Positions 35,054 to 43,828 are shown, numbered from the stretch's first letter. The stretch: DNA of 64,000 bases from Ruania halotolerans (GCF_021049285.1 NZ_CP088017.1:3979380-4043379); one strand, 5' to 3'. Numbers and translations are program-made. The notes: generated by a model not told the origin, from the letters alone.

Positions 35054-36022
35054 CTAGAGCAACGCCCGCGCCGTCCTTGCGTCCGTGATCAACGTCGTCA
35101 CCCATCCCCCCGCGAGCGCCCCTCGCACGGGATCCCTCTTCCGCTCACCGCCGGCAATGCCGATCCGGCGCGGGATCCGCCGGAAGTCATCGATGGGTAT
35201 CGAGATGGTCCGCGCGTCCACATCCCCCTCGATCGCCGACCCGTCCAGCCGGAACACCCGGTGGCAGATGTCGCCCACCGCACCGTCAGCGAGTAACGTC
35301 TCCCGATCCGCAGCATCGAACGCGTTCCCGCTCTCGGCCAGCAGGTCACTCGGCTCGATGCTGCCGATCCCCACCACCGCGGCCGTCAGTTCGCGCCAGC
35401 GCTCCATCACCGCCTGAAGTCCAGGCTCGCGCAGCAAACTGTCGCGAGTCCCGCGATCGGCTACCACGCCGGGAGCCTGCACGTAGTACGCCTGCCCGCC
35501 GAGCATCCGCGCCAGTTCGCTCGCCAGCCGCTGCGCCTGCGTCTGCACCTCCGGCACGCCGATCCCGCCGAGCAGCTGCACCACTTCGCTCACGGTCGGG
35601 TTCACGGCCGGTCGCATCCGGTCCACGGTCGCGAGCAACGTCTGGCTCCAGGAGGCGATTCCCACCCGGTCCGCTCCCGTGAACGCCGTCTCCAGGTATG
35701 CCGCCCCTGCGCCCCCGATCGCGGCAATCTGCTCGGCCTCGTCGGCGTCGTCCTCGACGTCCACGATCACCGCCTCCGCCAGGCCGAACGCGCGCTCCAG
35801 CTCGCCCTCGAGCTCGGTGTGCAGCCCCGGCGCGATACTCACCGTCGTGCGCACCACCCCGAGTTGGGCGGCGCGCTTGAGCAGCCGCGACACCTTCGCC
35901 TGCGAGAGCCCGAGAGCGTCGGCGATCTGCGCCTGCCGCACCCCTTGCTCGTGGTACATCACCGCCACCTTCGTCAGCTGCCGTAGCTGCACGTCGATCG
36001 GCGGACCGTATCGTGAGGGCAT
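35054..36022 (-). CDS. SorC/DeoR-type sugar-binding transcriptional regulator
   Basis: A 322-aa protein. An N-terminal helix-turn-helix (AQIADALGLSQAKVSRLLKRA) precedes a SorC sugar-phosphate-binding domain (VQLLGGIGVPEVQTQAQRLASELA; AYYVQAPGV; VVGIGSIEPSDLL). The start at 36022 follows AAGGAG. It is divergent from an SDR dehydrogenase gene and an operator-like dyad lies between. The effector is probably a sugar phosphate from the pathway it controls. Confidence 0.92.
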   Translation of the reverse strand: MPSRYGPPIDVQLRQLTKVAVMYHEQGVRQAQIADALGLSQAKVSRLLKRAAQLGVVRTTVSIAPGLHTELEGELERAFGLAEAVIVDVEDDADEAEQIAAIGGAGAAYLETAFTGADRVGIASWSQTLLATVDRMRPAVNPTVSEVVQLLGGIGVPEVQTQAQRLASELARMLGGQAYYVQAPGVVADRGTRDSLLREPGLQAVMERWRELTAAVVGIGSIEPSDLLAESGNAFDAADRETLLADGAVGDICHRVFRLDGSAIEGDVDARTISIPIDDFRRIPRRIGIAGGERKRDPVRGALAGGWVTTLITDARTARALL

Positions 36023-36044
36023 CACTGCTCCTTCCCCAAGAGGT

Positions 36045-36073
36045 GCAAGCATATTCACAGATGAATGAATTGC
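36045..36073. promoter_or_regulatory. Probable SorC operator
   Basis: ATTCA-N4-TGAAT (36053-36066) is a perfect inner dyad, flanked almost symmetrically by GCAA (36045-36048) and TTGC (36070-36073). It sits midway between the divergent SorC and SDR genes. Confidence 0.55.
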
Positions 36074-36134
36074 GCCAGTGGGCGCACCGCGACTAGGCTC
36101 GAAATCGCTATCTCACCACGAAGGAGTGTCGACG

Positions 36135-36965
36135 ATGATCGTCGGAGTGACCGGCAGTTCCGGCAAGCTCGGCCGTGCGACCGTAGCCCACTTGCAAGAG
36201 CACGGCCACGAGGTGATCGGCTTCGACCGTTCCGGCCCACAGGGCCCCGGCTTCACCCAGGTCGACCTCGGCGACTACGGCCAAACTCTCGACGCCCTGC
36301 TCGGCGTCACCGCACGCCACGAGGGCTTGGATGCCCTCGTCCACCTCGCGGCCATCCCGGTCAACGGCATCGTGCCCGACGCCGCCACCTTCGACGCCAA
36401 CGTCAGCGCCACCTTCCACACCCTCTTCGCCGCGCACCGCGCCGGCATCCGCAACGTCGTCTTCGCCTCCAGCATCACCGCCATGGGGTTCCCCTTCGAG
36501 CAGGCCCCGCCGTCCCTCCCGGTGGACGAGACGTTCACCCGCGCGCACAACACCTACGGCCTCGGCAAGGTGGCCGAAGAAGCGATCGCCGCCCAGCTCA
36601 CCGGCTGGACCGACGGCGCCTCGCTCACCGCACTCCGGTTCACGAACGTGGTCGCACCCGATGAGTACGCCACCTTCGAACGCGCCGGCGAGCCCACCTA
36701 CCGGCGCGACCTGCTCGGCTCCTGGATCGACTCCCGCGACGGGGCTCTCGCCGTGCGCCTTGCCCTTGAAGCGCCCGCCACGGGCTTCCGCGTGTACAAC
36801 GTCGCCCACCCCGAGTCCGGCAACAGCAGCCCCTCGGCCGAGGTGGCCGAGCGCTGGTTCCCCGGCACGCCCGTGGCCGGCGACCTCGGCGAGTACGAGT
36901 CCCTGATGTCCACCCGCAAGATCCAGCGCGAGCTCGGCTTCGCCGCCCAGCACAACTGGCGCTGA
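36135..36965 (+). CDS. NAD-dependent sugar dehydrogenase/epimerase (SDR, uronate-dehydrogenase-like)
   Basis: A 276-aa SDR. GVTGSSGKLGR binds the cofactor and TYGLGKVAEEA holds the catalytic Tyr-x3-Lys. Overall it resembles uronate dehydrogenase, which oxidises an aldose or uronate to a lactone. A lactone product would suit the sugar-acid lactonase (ApnL-like) encoded 2.5 kb downstream, so it is a candidate for the aldose-oxidising step, which is inference. AAGGAG lies nine bases before the ATG. The LacI gene follows after 28 bases. Confidence 0.8.
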   Translation: MIVGVTGSSGKLGRATVAHLQEHGHEVIGFDRSGPQGPGFTQVDLGDYGQTLDALLGVTARHEGLDALVHLAAIPVNGIVPDAATFDANVSATFHTLFAAHRAGIRNVVFASSITAMGFPFEQAPPSLPVDETFTRAHNTYGLGKVAEEAIAAQLTGWTDGASLTALRFTNVVAPDEYATFERAGEPTYRRDLLGSWIDSRDGALAVRLALEAPATGFRVYNVAHPESGNSSPSAEVAERWFPGTPVAGDLGEYESLMSTRKIQRELGFAAQHNWR

Positions 36966-36993
36966 GTACGCTCAGGCAGATGGAGAACAGGGC

Positions 36994-38019
36994 GTGAGCA
37001 GGGTCGGCATCCGCGATGTCGCCACCCACGCCGGTGTCGGGATCGGGACCGTCTCGAACTACCTCAACCACCCCGAACGCGTCTCCCCCGAGACTGCGGG
37101 CCGCATCGCCGCCGCCATCGACACTCTCGGTTTCGTACCCAGCCAGGCCGGCCGGCAACTGCGCTCAGGCACCAGCCGCGTGATCGGCTACCTCGCCCCC
37201 GACATCTCCAACCCGTACTTCACCGAGATCGCCGAGAGCGTCGAACAGGGCGCCTCCACCCGCAACGTCTCAGTCTTCTTCGCCGACTCCCACCGCAGCC
37301 GCTCCCGAGAGGACGCCTACCTGTCGGTCTTCGAGGAGCATCGCGTGCTCGGCCTGCTCGTGTCCTCCCATGAGCCGATCGAAGACCGGTTGGCGCAGGT
37401 ACGCAGGCGAGGGACGCCGTCGGTACTCGTGGGCCAGCAGGCCCACCACCCGGAGCAGCCCTCGATCTCCGTGGACGACCTCTCCGGCGGCCGGCAGGCC
37501 GCCGCCCACCTGATCGATGTCGGACGGCGCAGGCTCGCCTTCGTCGGTGGCCCTCTGACTATCGCCCAAGTCGCCGCCCGCCTGACCGGGGCGAGCGCCG
37601 CCGTCAGTGGGAGCGGGGCCGGCTTGGAGATCATCGACACCGCCGACCGCACCGTCCACAGCGGGCAGGAGGTGGGCCGTGCGCTCCTGGAACGCACCCC
37701 TGAGCGGCGACCGGACGCCGTGCTGGCCGTGAACGACCTCGTCGCGCTCGGCCTCATGCAGGCGTTGGTGCACGGCGGCGTGCGGGTGCCCGAGGATGTC
37801 GCGATCGTCGGCTACGACGACAACGAGTTCGCCGAGGCCTCCCTCATCCCGCTCACCAGCGTGCGCAGCCGGCACGAGGAGTTCGGGCCGACCATGATCG
37901 ATCTGCTGTTCGAGTCCATCGCCGGGGAGTTCTCCGGGCAGGTGCACCGCACGTTCGAGCCGGCGCTGGTGGTGCGGGCCAGTACGACAGCGGGACCGGG
38001 CGCACTGCCACGCCAATGA
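36994..38019 (+). CDS. LacI-family transcriptional regulator
   Basis: A 341-aa protein with a LacI helix-turn-helix and hinge (IRDVATHAGVGIGTVSNYLNHPERVSPETAGRI; QLRSG) and a periplasmic-binding-protein-type core ending in VAIVGYDDNEFAE and LTSVRS. GTG start after GGAG. It probably represses sugar genes; candidate sites are the GAAACGTTTC-type operators near the GH78 gene, though the link is not proven. It is cotranscribed with the SDR gene. Confidence 0.92.
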   Translation: MSRVGIRDVATHAGVGIGTVSNYLNHPERVSPETAGRIAAAIDTLGFVPSQAGRQLRSGTSRVIGYLAPDISNPYFTEIAESVEQGASTRNVSVFFADSHRSRSREDAYLSVFEEHRVLGLLVSSHEPIEDRLAQVRRRGTPSVLVGQQAHHPEQPSISVDDLSGGRQAAAHLIDVGRRRLAFVGGPLTIAQVAARLTGASAAVSGSGAGLEIIDTADRTVHSGQEVGRALLERTPERRPDAVLAVNDLVALGLMQALVHGGVRVPEDVAIVGYDDNEFAEASLIPLTSVRSRHEEFGPTMIDLLFESIAGEFSGQVHRTFEPALVVRASTTAGPGALPRQ

Positions 38020-38202
38020 ACTGAGTCCCGGCATCACCAAGCGTCTCGTGGCGTATGTCAGGAGGACACATCAGGCCGTGCGACAACGACGTTCGCGATA
38101 CATCGACAAGCACGGTGGGCCCGGCCCGGGCGGTCCTGGCCCCGAGCCGCGGCCGCCTGACTGAGCACCGCGCTACCGCCGCGACTACTGCCTCACGCGA
38201 TT

Positions 38203-38224
38203 GGCTTGATAACATTATCAAGCC
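38203..38224. promoter_or_regulatory. Palindrome 1 upstream of the AAA ATPase
   Basis: Perfect 10-base arms GGCTTGATAA and TTATCAAGCC flank a two-base centre. The core TGATAA-NN-TTATCA is shared with palindrome 2. Confidence 0.8.
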
Positions 38225-38232
38225 ATCGGATT

Positions 38233-38252
38233 CGCTGATAATGTTATCAGCG
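38233..38252. promoter_or_regulatory. Palindrome 2 overlapping the ATPase start codon
   Basis: Perfect 9-base arms CGCTGATAA and TTATCAGCG flank a two-base centre. Its last base is the first base of the GTG start. GATAAT (38237-38242) inside it fits a -10 element, which would put the transcript start at the GTG and make a leaderless message. Confidence 0.75.
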
Positions 38253-39493
38253 TGCGCACCGCAGCCAACAACCCCTTCAGCCCCGGTTCGGACACCATCC
38301 CTCAGGTCTGGGCCGGCCGGACCGTCCAACTGAGCGACTGGCGCGACATCGTGCGTCCGCGGCGCGACGCAGGGCTTCCCGAACGCGGACGCACCATCCT
38401 CGGCGAGGCAGGGCTCGGTAAATCCTCCCTCGTGCGCAAGATCGCCCGCGATGCGGCCGACGCCGGCGACTGGGTCACCCCGCAGCTGCGCATCCCCTCC
38501 GGATCGGACCCACTCAAGCGGGTCGCCACGGCAGCCTTGGCACTCGCCGACCGGGCGGGCCTGGCCACCTCGACGGAGAAGCGCGTCAGTGATCTCCTGG
38601 CCCGTGTGCAGAGGGTGGCAGTCAGCGGCGTGTCACTGTCGGTACGTCAGGCCGACGGCCCCGAGCCCTACACAGCACTCACCGACCTTCTCGTCGAGGT
38701 CGGTCAGGCCGCCATAGCCCAACACCGGATTGCACTCATCCACATCGACGAGATGCAGAACATCGCCGATGAGCAGGTGCTCTCCCAGCTCCTGATCGCC
38801 CTCGGCGACGCACTCTCGCACGAGGTTGCGGTCCCCCTCCCTGGTGGTCTGCACGCAACGCGAACGTTGCCGATCGCGGTGTACCTCACCGGGCTGCCCG
38901 AGTTTGCCGACATGGCCGGGGCGCGCAAGGGAGCCACGTTCGCCCGGCGCTTTGCTACGACCACGTTGAGCGCCATCGACGACAACGACCTCACCGCTGC
39001 CCTGCGTCCGTTCGTCATCGACGGCTGGGAGGTCACCGACGGAGATGGTGGTGTCGCACGGATCCGGATGGAACCGGCTGCCGCGGACCTGATCGTGACG
39101 CTCTGCCAGGGAGAACCCTTCCTCTTCCAACTTGCCGGCGAACGCGCCTGGTACGCGAGCACTGCGGACGTCATCGCCGCGGACCAGGTCCTCGCAGGCT
39201 GGGAGGTCGCCGCTCCGGAGGCGGTGGCCCATGTCGAGCGGATCCTCGAGCGGCTCCCGACCCGAGAACGAGAGTTCGTGCAAGTGATGGCCGAGCTCCC
39301 GGCGCCGGAGCGCACGCTCACGCGAATCGCGCAGGAGCTCGGGCTCACCAAGCACACCGATGCCGGCCCGACCTCACAGCGCCTCGACACCGTCCGAGGG
39401 ATCATCACCCGCGGAAAGCCCTATACCTTCAGGCACCGCGCCGTCGAGGCGTACCTCACGAGCGACTGGCCGTACGTGAGCCGGCACGACTAG
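38252..39493 (+). CDS. ORC1/Cdc6-like AAA ATPase
   Basis: A 413-aa STAND/AAA-type ATPase of the ORC1/archaeal-ATPase group. Walker A is GEAGLGKSS (residues 51-59), Walker B IHIDEMQN, sensor-like AVYLTGLPEF, and a C-terminal winged helix (TLTRIAQELGLTKHTDAGPTSQRLD). It resembles TniB-like or effector-free ATPases of unknown role. There is no ribosome site, and the GTG sits inside a palindrome, so expression is likely leaderless and tightly repressed. No partner gene is adjacent on the same strand; it converges with the apnL gene by four bases. Confidence 0.78.
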   Translation: MRTAANNPFSPGSDTIPQVWAGRTVQLSDWRDIVRPRRDAGLPERGRTILGEAGLGKSSLVRKIARDAADAGDWVTPQLRIPSGSDPLKRVATAALALADRAGLATSTEKRVSDLLARVQRVAVSGVSLSVRQADGPEPYTALTDLLVEVGQAAIAQHRIALIHIDEMQNIADEQVLSQLLIALGDALSHEVAVPLPGGLHATRTLPIAVYLTGLPEFADMAGARKGATFARRFATTTLSAIDDNDLTAALRPFVIDGWEVTDGDGGVARIRMEPAAADLIVTLCQGEPFLFQLAGERAWYASTADVIAADQVLAGWEVAAPEAVAHVERILERLPTREREFVQVMAELPAPERTLTRIAQELGLTKHTDAGPTSQRLDTVRGIITRGKPYTFRHRAVEAYLTSDWPYVSRHD

Positions 39494-41358
39494 GAGATCG
39501 TCCGCCTCACCCAGGACGCCTCCTCGACGCACTCGGTAACCGTCCCGGCGGGCGTGTTCACGCGCACCTCCCGCGAGACCGGGTGCAGGTTCGCCAGCAG
39601 CAGCGTGGTCTGGGGACCATCCGTACTTCCCACAGCCCAGAGCAGGCCGTCGGGGCTGTCGCCGCTCAGCAGTTGCACAGCCCCCGACGGCGCAGCGTGC
39701 GCCGATCTGTTCCCGTGCGTGACCGCAGGGTCACCCGGGGTCGCCAAGCAGAGGAGCGCCTCGATCGCGGCCGCCACCGGGTACGGCGTGCCGTCGCTAT
39801 CGACCACGCCGCGCGGGCCCCACTGCTCGAAGTAGCTGATCGAGGCAACCCCGGGCACTGCGAGCGCCGCTGCGCTGGCGATCGTCCAGGCGGCCAGCTC
39901 GGGTGCCTGCTGGCGCGGGTCGGTCGCGTCGGCCAGCGCCGGGCCGTAGCCCTCAGTCAGGTCGGTCCGTGTCGATCGCGCATAGTCGTGCTCGGCGACG
40001 GCATTGAAGGGCGGCCGCAGGGTCACCGGACCGATGTGCACCCCCGCCCCGCCGGCCTTCTCCCCCGCCAGCGCCACCATGCGGCGGGCAAGAATGCGCT
40101 GCATCGCCACCGACTCCACCAGCTGCGGGGTTCCGAGGTCGTGGAAGAGCGGCGACATCGCCACCGCCAACCCGTCCAGGTCGGCCGGGAGAAGGTGCTG
40201 CCCGCGGTTCAGTTCAGTGAAGTGGGATCGGGCGCCACCGACCACCGGCAGGTCCAGCCCGGCGGCGTCGAGCGCATCCCGGAGCACGGCGATCGTCGCC
40301 GTGTCGGAGACGTGTCGCGGGGACCCGCCGGCATAGGCACCCACCCGCAGCACGCGCCGGCCCACGAACCCATTGACGACGGAGCGCACCTTCTCGCGGT
40401 TGGCAGGGTCGGCTGAGTCGGCAGGTTCCAGCACCAGGCGCACGTCGAGCGGGTGGCCGCTGGCGACGGCGCGCTCCAGCACGGCCCGCCAGGTCGCCGT
40501 CCTGAGGTCAAGGTCGACCAGCAGCGGCACGCCCCTATCCATGCCGATCTCAGGCGCCGGGTCGGGCGCAGTCCCCGCGCCGAGACCGAACTGCGGGAGC
40601 GGGCCGGCAGCAGCGAGATCGATGACGTGCGGGCCGTGCCCACCAATCCCCTGCGAACTCACGCCCCGCCCCGGTGCCAAGGCGGCACCAGAGGGGACCT
40701 GCGCCGTCGTGCGTGATGCGCTGAGGATGAGGCCATGACGGATGCGCTCACCCGCCCCGATCCGATACGGGAACGGCAGGGAGAGGGGGCGGTTGTAGGT
40801 CTTGAAGGAAGCGTCGGTCCAGTTGCGCTGGTCCTCCATCTCGAACACGTCGCCCTCCAGGCCCAGCTCCACCCGGAGGCCGCCCTGATCCCAGGTGAGC
40901 CCGGCGATGTCGCGTGCCGGCTGATGCGGAGCGGGAGCCTCGGGGAACTCGGCCGGTGACCGGCCGCCGTCGGGGTGGCGTACGACCAGCGGGGTTCCGG
41001 CCAGTGCCGGGGGATGGAGCACGATCAGCCCGGCGCGGTTGGTCCACAGTTCCTCGGCGGGCTCCAGCTCAACCGTGGCGGTGAGCCGGTCGCCGTCGAT
41101 CTCCGCGCGCAGCGAGCCGGTGACCTGCGGCGCGGTGGCCTCGAGGCGCACGGTGACCGAGGCGTCGGTCATGTCCACGGAGGTCACCGACCACGGCACG
41201 GTCATCCAGTCGGCCACCCGAACGATCGCGCGCACCCCGCGCAGCAGCACCTGCCCGTCCACGGCGATCTCGGCGAGTTCACCGTCGCGGACGAGCAGGG
41301 CCCACCGCCCGCTCGTGACGGAGCGGGCCGGCGGGAACCAGGCTGGCCCCTCGGGCAT
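39490..41358 (-). CDS. apnL: D-apionate lactonase-like protein
   Basis: A 622-aa protein consistent in length with ApnL, the lactonase that opens D-apionolactone to D-apionate. The N-terminal half is beta-rich and the C-terminal half looks like a modified TIM barrel with LRPPFNAVAEHDYARSTRT and SISYFEQWGPRGVVDSDG. No standard lactonase motif can be pointed to, and the call rests mainly on its neighbours ApnO and OiaC. Its ATG overlaps the apnO stop (ATGA). It is last in the leftward three-gene operon. Confidence 0.68.
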   Translation of the reverse strand: MPEGPAWFPPARSVTSGRWALLVRDGELAEIAVDGQVLLRGVRAIVRVADWMTVPWSVTSVDMTDASVTVRLEATAPQVTGSLRAEIDGDRLTATVELEPAEELWTNRAGLIVLHPPALAGTPLVVRHPDGGRSPAEFPEAPAPHQPARDIAGLTWDQGGLRVELGLEGDVFEMEDQRNWTDASFKTYNRPLSLPFPYRIGAGERIRHGLILSASRTTAQVPSGAALAPGRGVSSQGIGGHGPHVIDLAAAGPLPQFGLGAGTAPDPAPEIGMDRGVPLLVDLDLRTATWRAVLERAVASGHPLDVRLVLEPADSADPANREKVRSVVNGFVGRRVLRVGAYAGGSPRHVSDTATIAVLRDALDAAGLDLPVVGGARSHFTELNRGQHLLPADLDGLAVAMSPLFHDLGTPQLVESVAMQRILARRMVALAGEKAGGAGVHIGPVTLRPPFNAVAEHDYARSTRTDLTEGYGPALADATDPRQQAPELAAWTIASAAALAVPGVASISYFEQWGPRGVVDSDGTPYPVAAAIEALLCLATPGDPAVTHGNRSAHAAPSGAVQLLSGDSPDGLLWAVGSTDGPQTTLLLANLHPVSREVRVNTPAGTVTECVEEASWVRRTIS

Positions 41359-42215
41359 CAGCGCTCGATGGCGTCGAGGTGCAGCATGCGGGCGAGGTTC
41401 TTGTCGAGTTCGTCGTCACGGAAGATCTTCTTCCAGTCCTCCTTGATGATCGACTCGCGCCCGTAGTCCATGGCGATCAGGCACGCGTCGCTGAACGGGT
41501 TGTCCCCGCGCAGACCGTTCGCGAGCGCCACCTGGGTGTGGCCGTAGAGGATGCTGCGCGCGGCGGCCTCGGGCACGCCCATCGTGTTCACCGCCTCCTG
41601 CAGTGCCTCGTTCAGCAGCTCACCGATCATGCAGGCCACGGTCTCCACCAGGGTCGGCTCGAGCTGGGCGAGCTGCTTGACGGTGACCCAGTGCACGTCG
41701 ATCACGGGGGCGTAGATGGCGCGGACCGTGGTCTCCACAAGGGTCTTCACGGCCTCATCGTCGGACTCGACGGCGGCAATGGCATCCTGCGGGGCGGCGA
41801 TGCCGCCGAAGGTGTCGGCCCACTCCTCGGGGGTCTTGCGCTGCAGGAAGACCGACGGGTGGCACGGGTGGGCGACCGCCTGGATGACATCCTCGCGGGT
41901 GGCGAGCAATCCGGCGTAGGCGGCGGCCGGGTCGAGGGTGAGCACCACGGCGCCGGCGCGCATCTGCGGCACCAGCTCGGCGGTGACCGAGGCGAGCGCG
42001 AGGTCCGGCACCGCCAGGACGACGATGTCGGCGTCGGCTACGGCGGTGGCGGCGTCGGTCAGCTCGCGGCCGGCGTCGATCGTGCGCTGGCGGCCGGCTT
42101 CAGAGTTCTCGACGTAGCGGACCGTGTGGTCGGTGCGGACGAGGTTGTTGGAGACGCGCATCCCCATCTTCCCGCCGGCGCCGATGACGGCGATCGTGTA
42201 CGTGTTCTCACTCAT
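41358..42215 (-). CDS. apnO: D-apionate oxidoisomerase (6-phosphogluconate dehydrogenase-like fold)
   Basis: A 285-aa protein. A Rossmann motif VIGAGGKMGMR (from about residue 7) and a PGDH_C-type helical domain (TVKQLAQLEPTLVETVACMIGELLNEAL; ALANGLRGDNPFSDACLIAMDYG) match the family that includes ApnO. That enzyme oxidises D-apionate and moves a hydroxymethyl group to give 3-oxo-isoapionate. HPCHPSVF probably contributes to the active site. GAGGAG lies seven bases before the ATG; its start overlaps the oiaC stop. Confidence 0.78.
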   Translation of the reverse strand: MSENTYTIAVIGAGGKMGMRVSNNLVRTDHTVRYVENSEAGRQRTIDAGRELTDAATAVADADIVVLAVPDLALASVTAELVPQMRAGAVVLTLDPAAAYAGLLATREDVIQAVAHPCHPSVFLQRKTPEEWADTFGGIAAPQDAIAAVESDDEAVKTLVETTVRAIYAPVIDVHWVTVKQLAQLEPTLVETVACMIGELLNEALQEAVNTMGVPEAAARSILYGHTQVALANGLRGDNPFSDACLIAMDYGRESIIKEDWKKIFRDDELDKNLARMLHLDAIER

Positions 42216-43006
42216 GTGGTGCTCCTCAGATAGTCGACGGCGGTACGGGTCCATTCCCGTTCCGTGCGGATGGTGGTCTCGGGGTCGTCCTGCCAGGGCA
42301 GCCAGTGCTCGACCACCTCGTTGATGCCGCGTTCGCGCGGGCGGACGGTGCGCAGTAGGTGCGGGTAGTCGTGCAGGCCCTCGCCCATCGGGGCGCCGCT
42401 ATAGGTGAAGCCGACCCAGCCGGGCTGGCGGGCGAAGGCGTAGTCCTTCACGTGCACGGCACGGGTGAGATCGGCGACCTGCTCCACGCAGGCCTGCGGG
42501 TTCTCCAACCGGGCGACGACGTTGCCCGGGTCGAGGCAGATCCCCAAGTTCTCGCTGCCGACTCCTTCGACGAGGCCGAGCAGGTCGGTGGTGGGCAACT
42601 GTTCGTAGGTTTCCAGGGCGAGGGTGACGCCGGCTGCTTCGAAGGCGGGCATCGTCTCGGTCAACCACTGGCGGGCTTGCTCGAGGGTGGGCCGCGAGTC
42701 GGGCCCGTAGATCATGGTGCGGATCAGTGTGGCGTCGAAGACGGCGGCAATCTCCAGGAAGCGGGCCAGGTGGCCGGGGTCGATGCCCTTGGTGCCGAGC
42801 TCGATCACCAGGTCCAGGTCTTGTGCTGCGGCGGCGGCATCGGCGAGTTCGGCGTCATCCATCTGCTCCAGCGGCGCGTAGTCGCAGATCTGATGCAGGC
42901 CGATGCCGAGGTCGCGGGTGGCCTGGAAGGCCTCCGGCAGCGTCATCGGCCGCGGGTTGCGGTCGGAGAGCTGCCAGAAGAAGGCGTAGGTGCCGAGTCC
43001 GAACAT
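42212..43006 (-). CDS. oiaC: 3-oxo-isoapionate decarboxylase-like TIM-barrel protein
   Basis: A 264-aa xylose-isomerase-like TIM barrel. Metal-site acids and histidines are visible in GLHQICDY, VTLALETYEQLPT, LGICLDPGNVV and AVHVKDYAF. OiaC enzymes of this fold decarboxylate 3-oxo-isoapionate to L-erythrulose. It is first in the operon oiaC-apnO-apnL. No ribosome site is seen, and the start is only ten bases from the regulator dyad, so the message may be leaderless. Confidence 0.75.
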   Translation of the reverse strand: MFGLGTYAFFWQLSDRNPRPMTLPEAFQATRDLGIGLHQICDYAPLEQMDDAELADAAAAAQDLDLVIELGTKGIDPGHLARFLEIAAVFDATLIRTMIYGPDSRPTLEQARQWLTETMPAFEAAGVTLALETYEQLPTTDLLGLVEGVGSENLGICLDPGNVVARLENPQACVEQVADLTRAVHVKDYAFARQPGWVGFTYSGAPMGEGLHDYPHLLRTVRPRERGINEVVEHWLPWQDDPETTIRTEREWTRTAVDYLRSTT

Positions 43007-43015
43007 GAGGCCATT

Positions 43016-43035
43016 TTGGCGAACCGGTTGACCAA
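43016..43035. promoter_or_regulatory. Probable operator of the FadR-type regulator
   Basis: A dyad matching at 16 of 20 positions: outer TTGG/CCAA arms and a central AACCGGTT palindrome. It fills most of the 68-bp gap between the divergent oiaC and regulator genes. Confidence 0.65.
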
Positions 43036-43074
43036 TTGCAAGAGCGCAGGTGCTGGTGCCGGTACTCTCATGCC

Positions 43075-43806
43075 ATGCCAGCCAGCGACCGTTCCGCCGA
43101 GATCACGGCGTCCCTGGGCTCGCTGCCGGGCACCACACCGGTCTCGGAGGTGGCGCGCCGCCTCCTCGATCTCTTCACCGGAGGCTCGTTCGAGCCCGGC
43201 ACCCGCCTGCCCGCCGAACGCCAGCTCGCCGCGGCCTTGGGGGTGGGGCGATCCGCGGTGCGGGAAGCCCTCGCGGCTCTGGAGATCCTCGGCATCGTGC
43301 AGGTGCGGCCCGGCTCGGGCACCTACCTGCGCGGGACCGCCAGCACGCTCCTGCCCCGGACGTTGCGGTGGGGCCTGCTGATCGGTTCGCGAAGCACCGC
43401 GGAGTTGCTGGAGCTGCGCTCCGGGCTGGAGACGCAGGTCGCCCAGCTGGCGGCGAGCCGTGCGAGTGAGCACGATCTGACGGAGTTGCGCGCCGCGGTG
43501 GACCGGATGCGTGAGAGCACGGCCGACCTGGGCAGGTTCGCGGCTGCTGATCACGACTTCCACGACCGACTCGCGAGCGCGTCGCGCAACGAGACGATCG
43601 TGGACCTGCTGCATGTGGTTCGATCCTTGCTGCAGGTCTACGCCGACCGAGCGGTGCATGACGAGGACTCGGCGCGGCGCGCTCTCGACGAGCACGAGGC
43701 TGTGCTGCACGCCATCACCGAACGCGATGAGGTGGCCGCGGCCGCCGCCATGGCGGCGCACATGACGACGGCGAACTCCCGCCTGGGCGAGGAGGCACAG
43801 CGATGA
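43075..43806 (+). CDS. GntR-family regulator, FadR/FCD subfamily
   Basis: A 243-aa protein with a winged helix (SEVARRLLDLFTGGSFEPGTRLPAERQLAAALGVGRSAVREAL) and an FCD all-helical ligand domain with metal-binding D and H positions (ADHDFHDRLA; HEAVLHAI). The subfamily commonly senses sugar acids. Divergent placement and the intervening dyad make it the likely repressor of the apionate operon. Confidence 0.9.
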   Translation: MPASDRSAEITASLGSLPGTTPVSEVARRLLDLFTGGSFEPGTRLPAERQLAAALGVGRSAVREALAALEILGIVQVRPGSGTYLRGTASTLLPRTLRWGLLIGSRSTAELLELRSGLETQVAQLAASRASEHDLTELRAAVDRMRESTADLGRFAAADHDFHDRLASASRNETIVDLLHVVRSLLQVYADRAVHDEDSARRALDEHEAVLHAITERDEVAAAAAMAAHMTTANSRLGEEAQR

Positions 43807-43828
43807 CCTGGCCGGATACGCTCACTGC

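Noticed and set aside
38252-39493. TniB-type transposition ATPase of a Tn7-like element
   Set aside because: No transposase, TniQ or end repeats are near it, and it is flanked by ordinary sugar genes.
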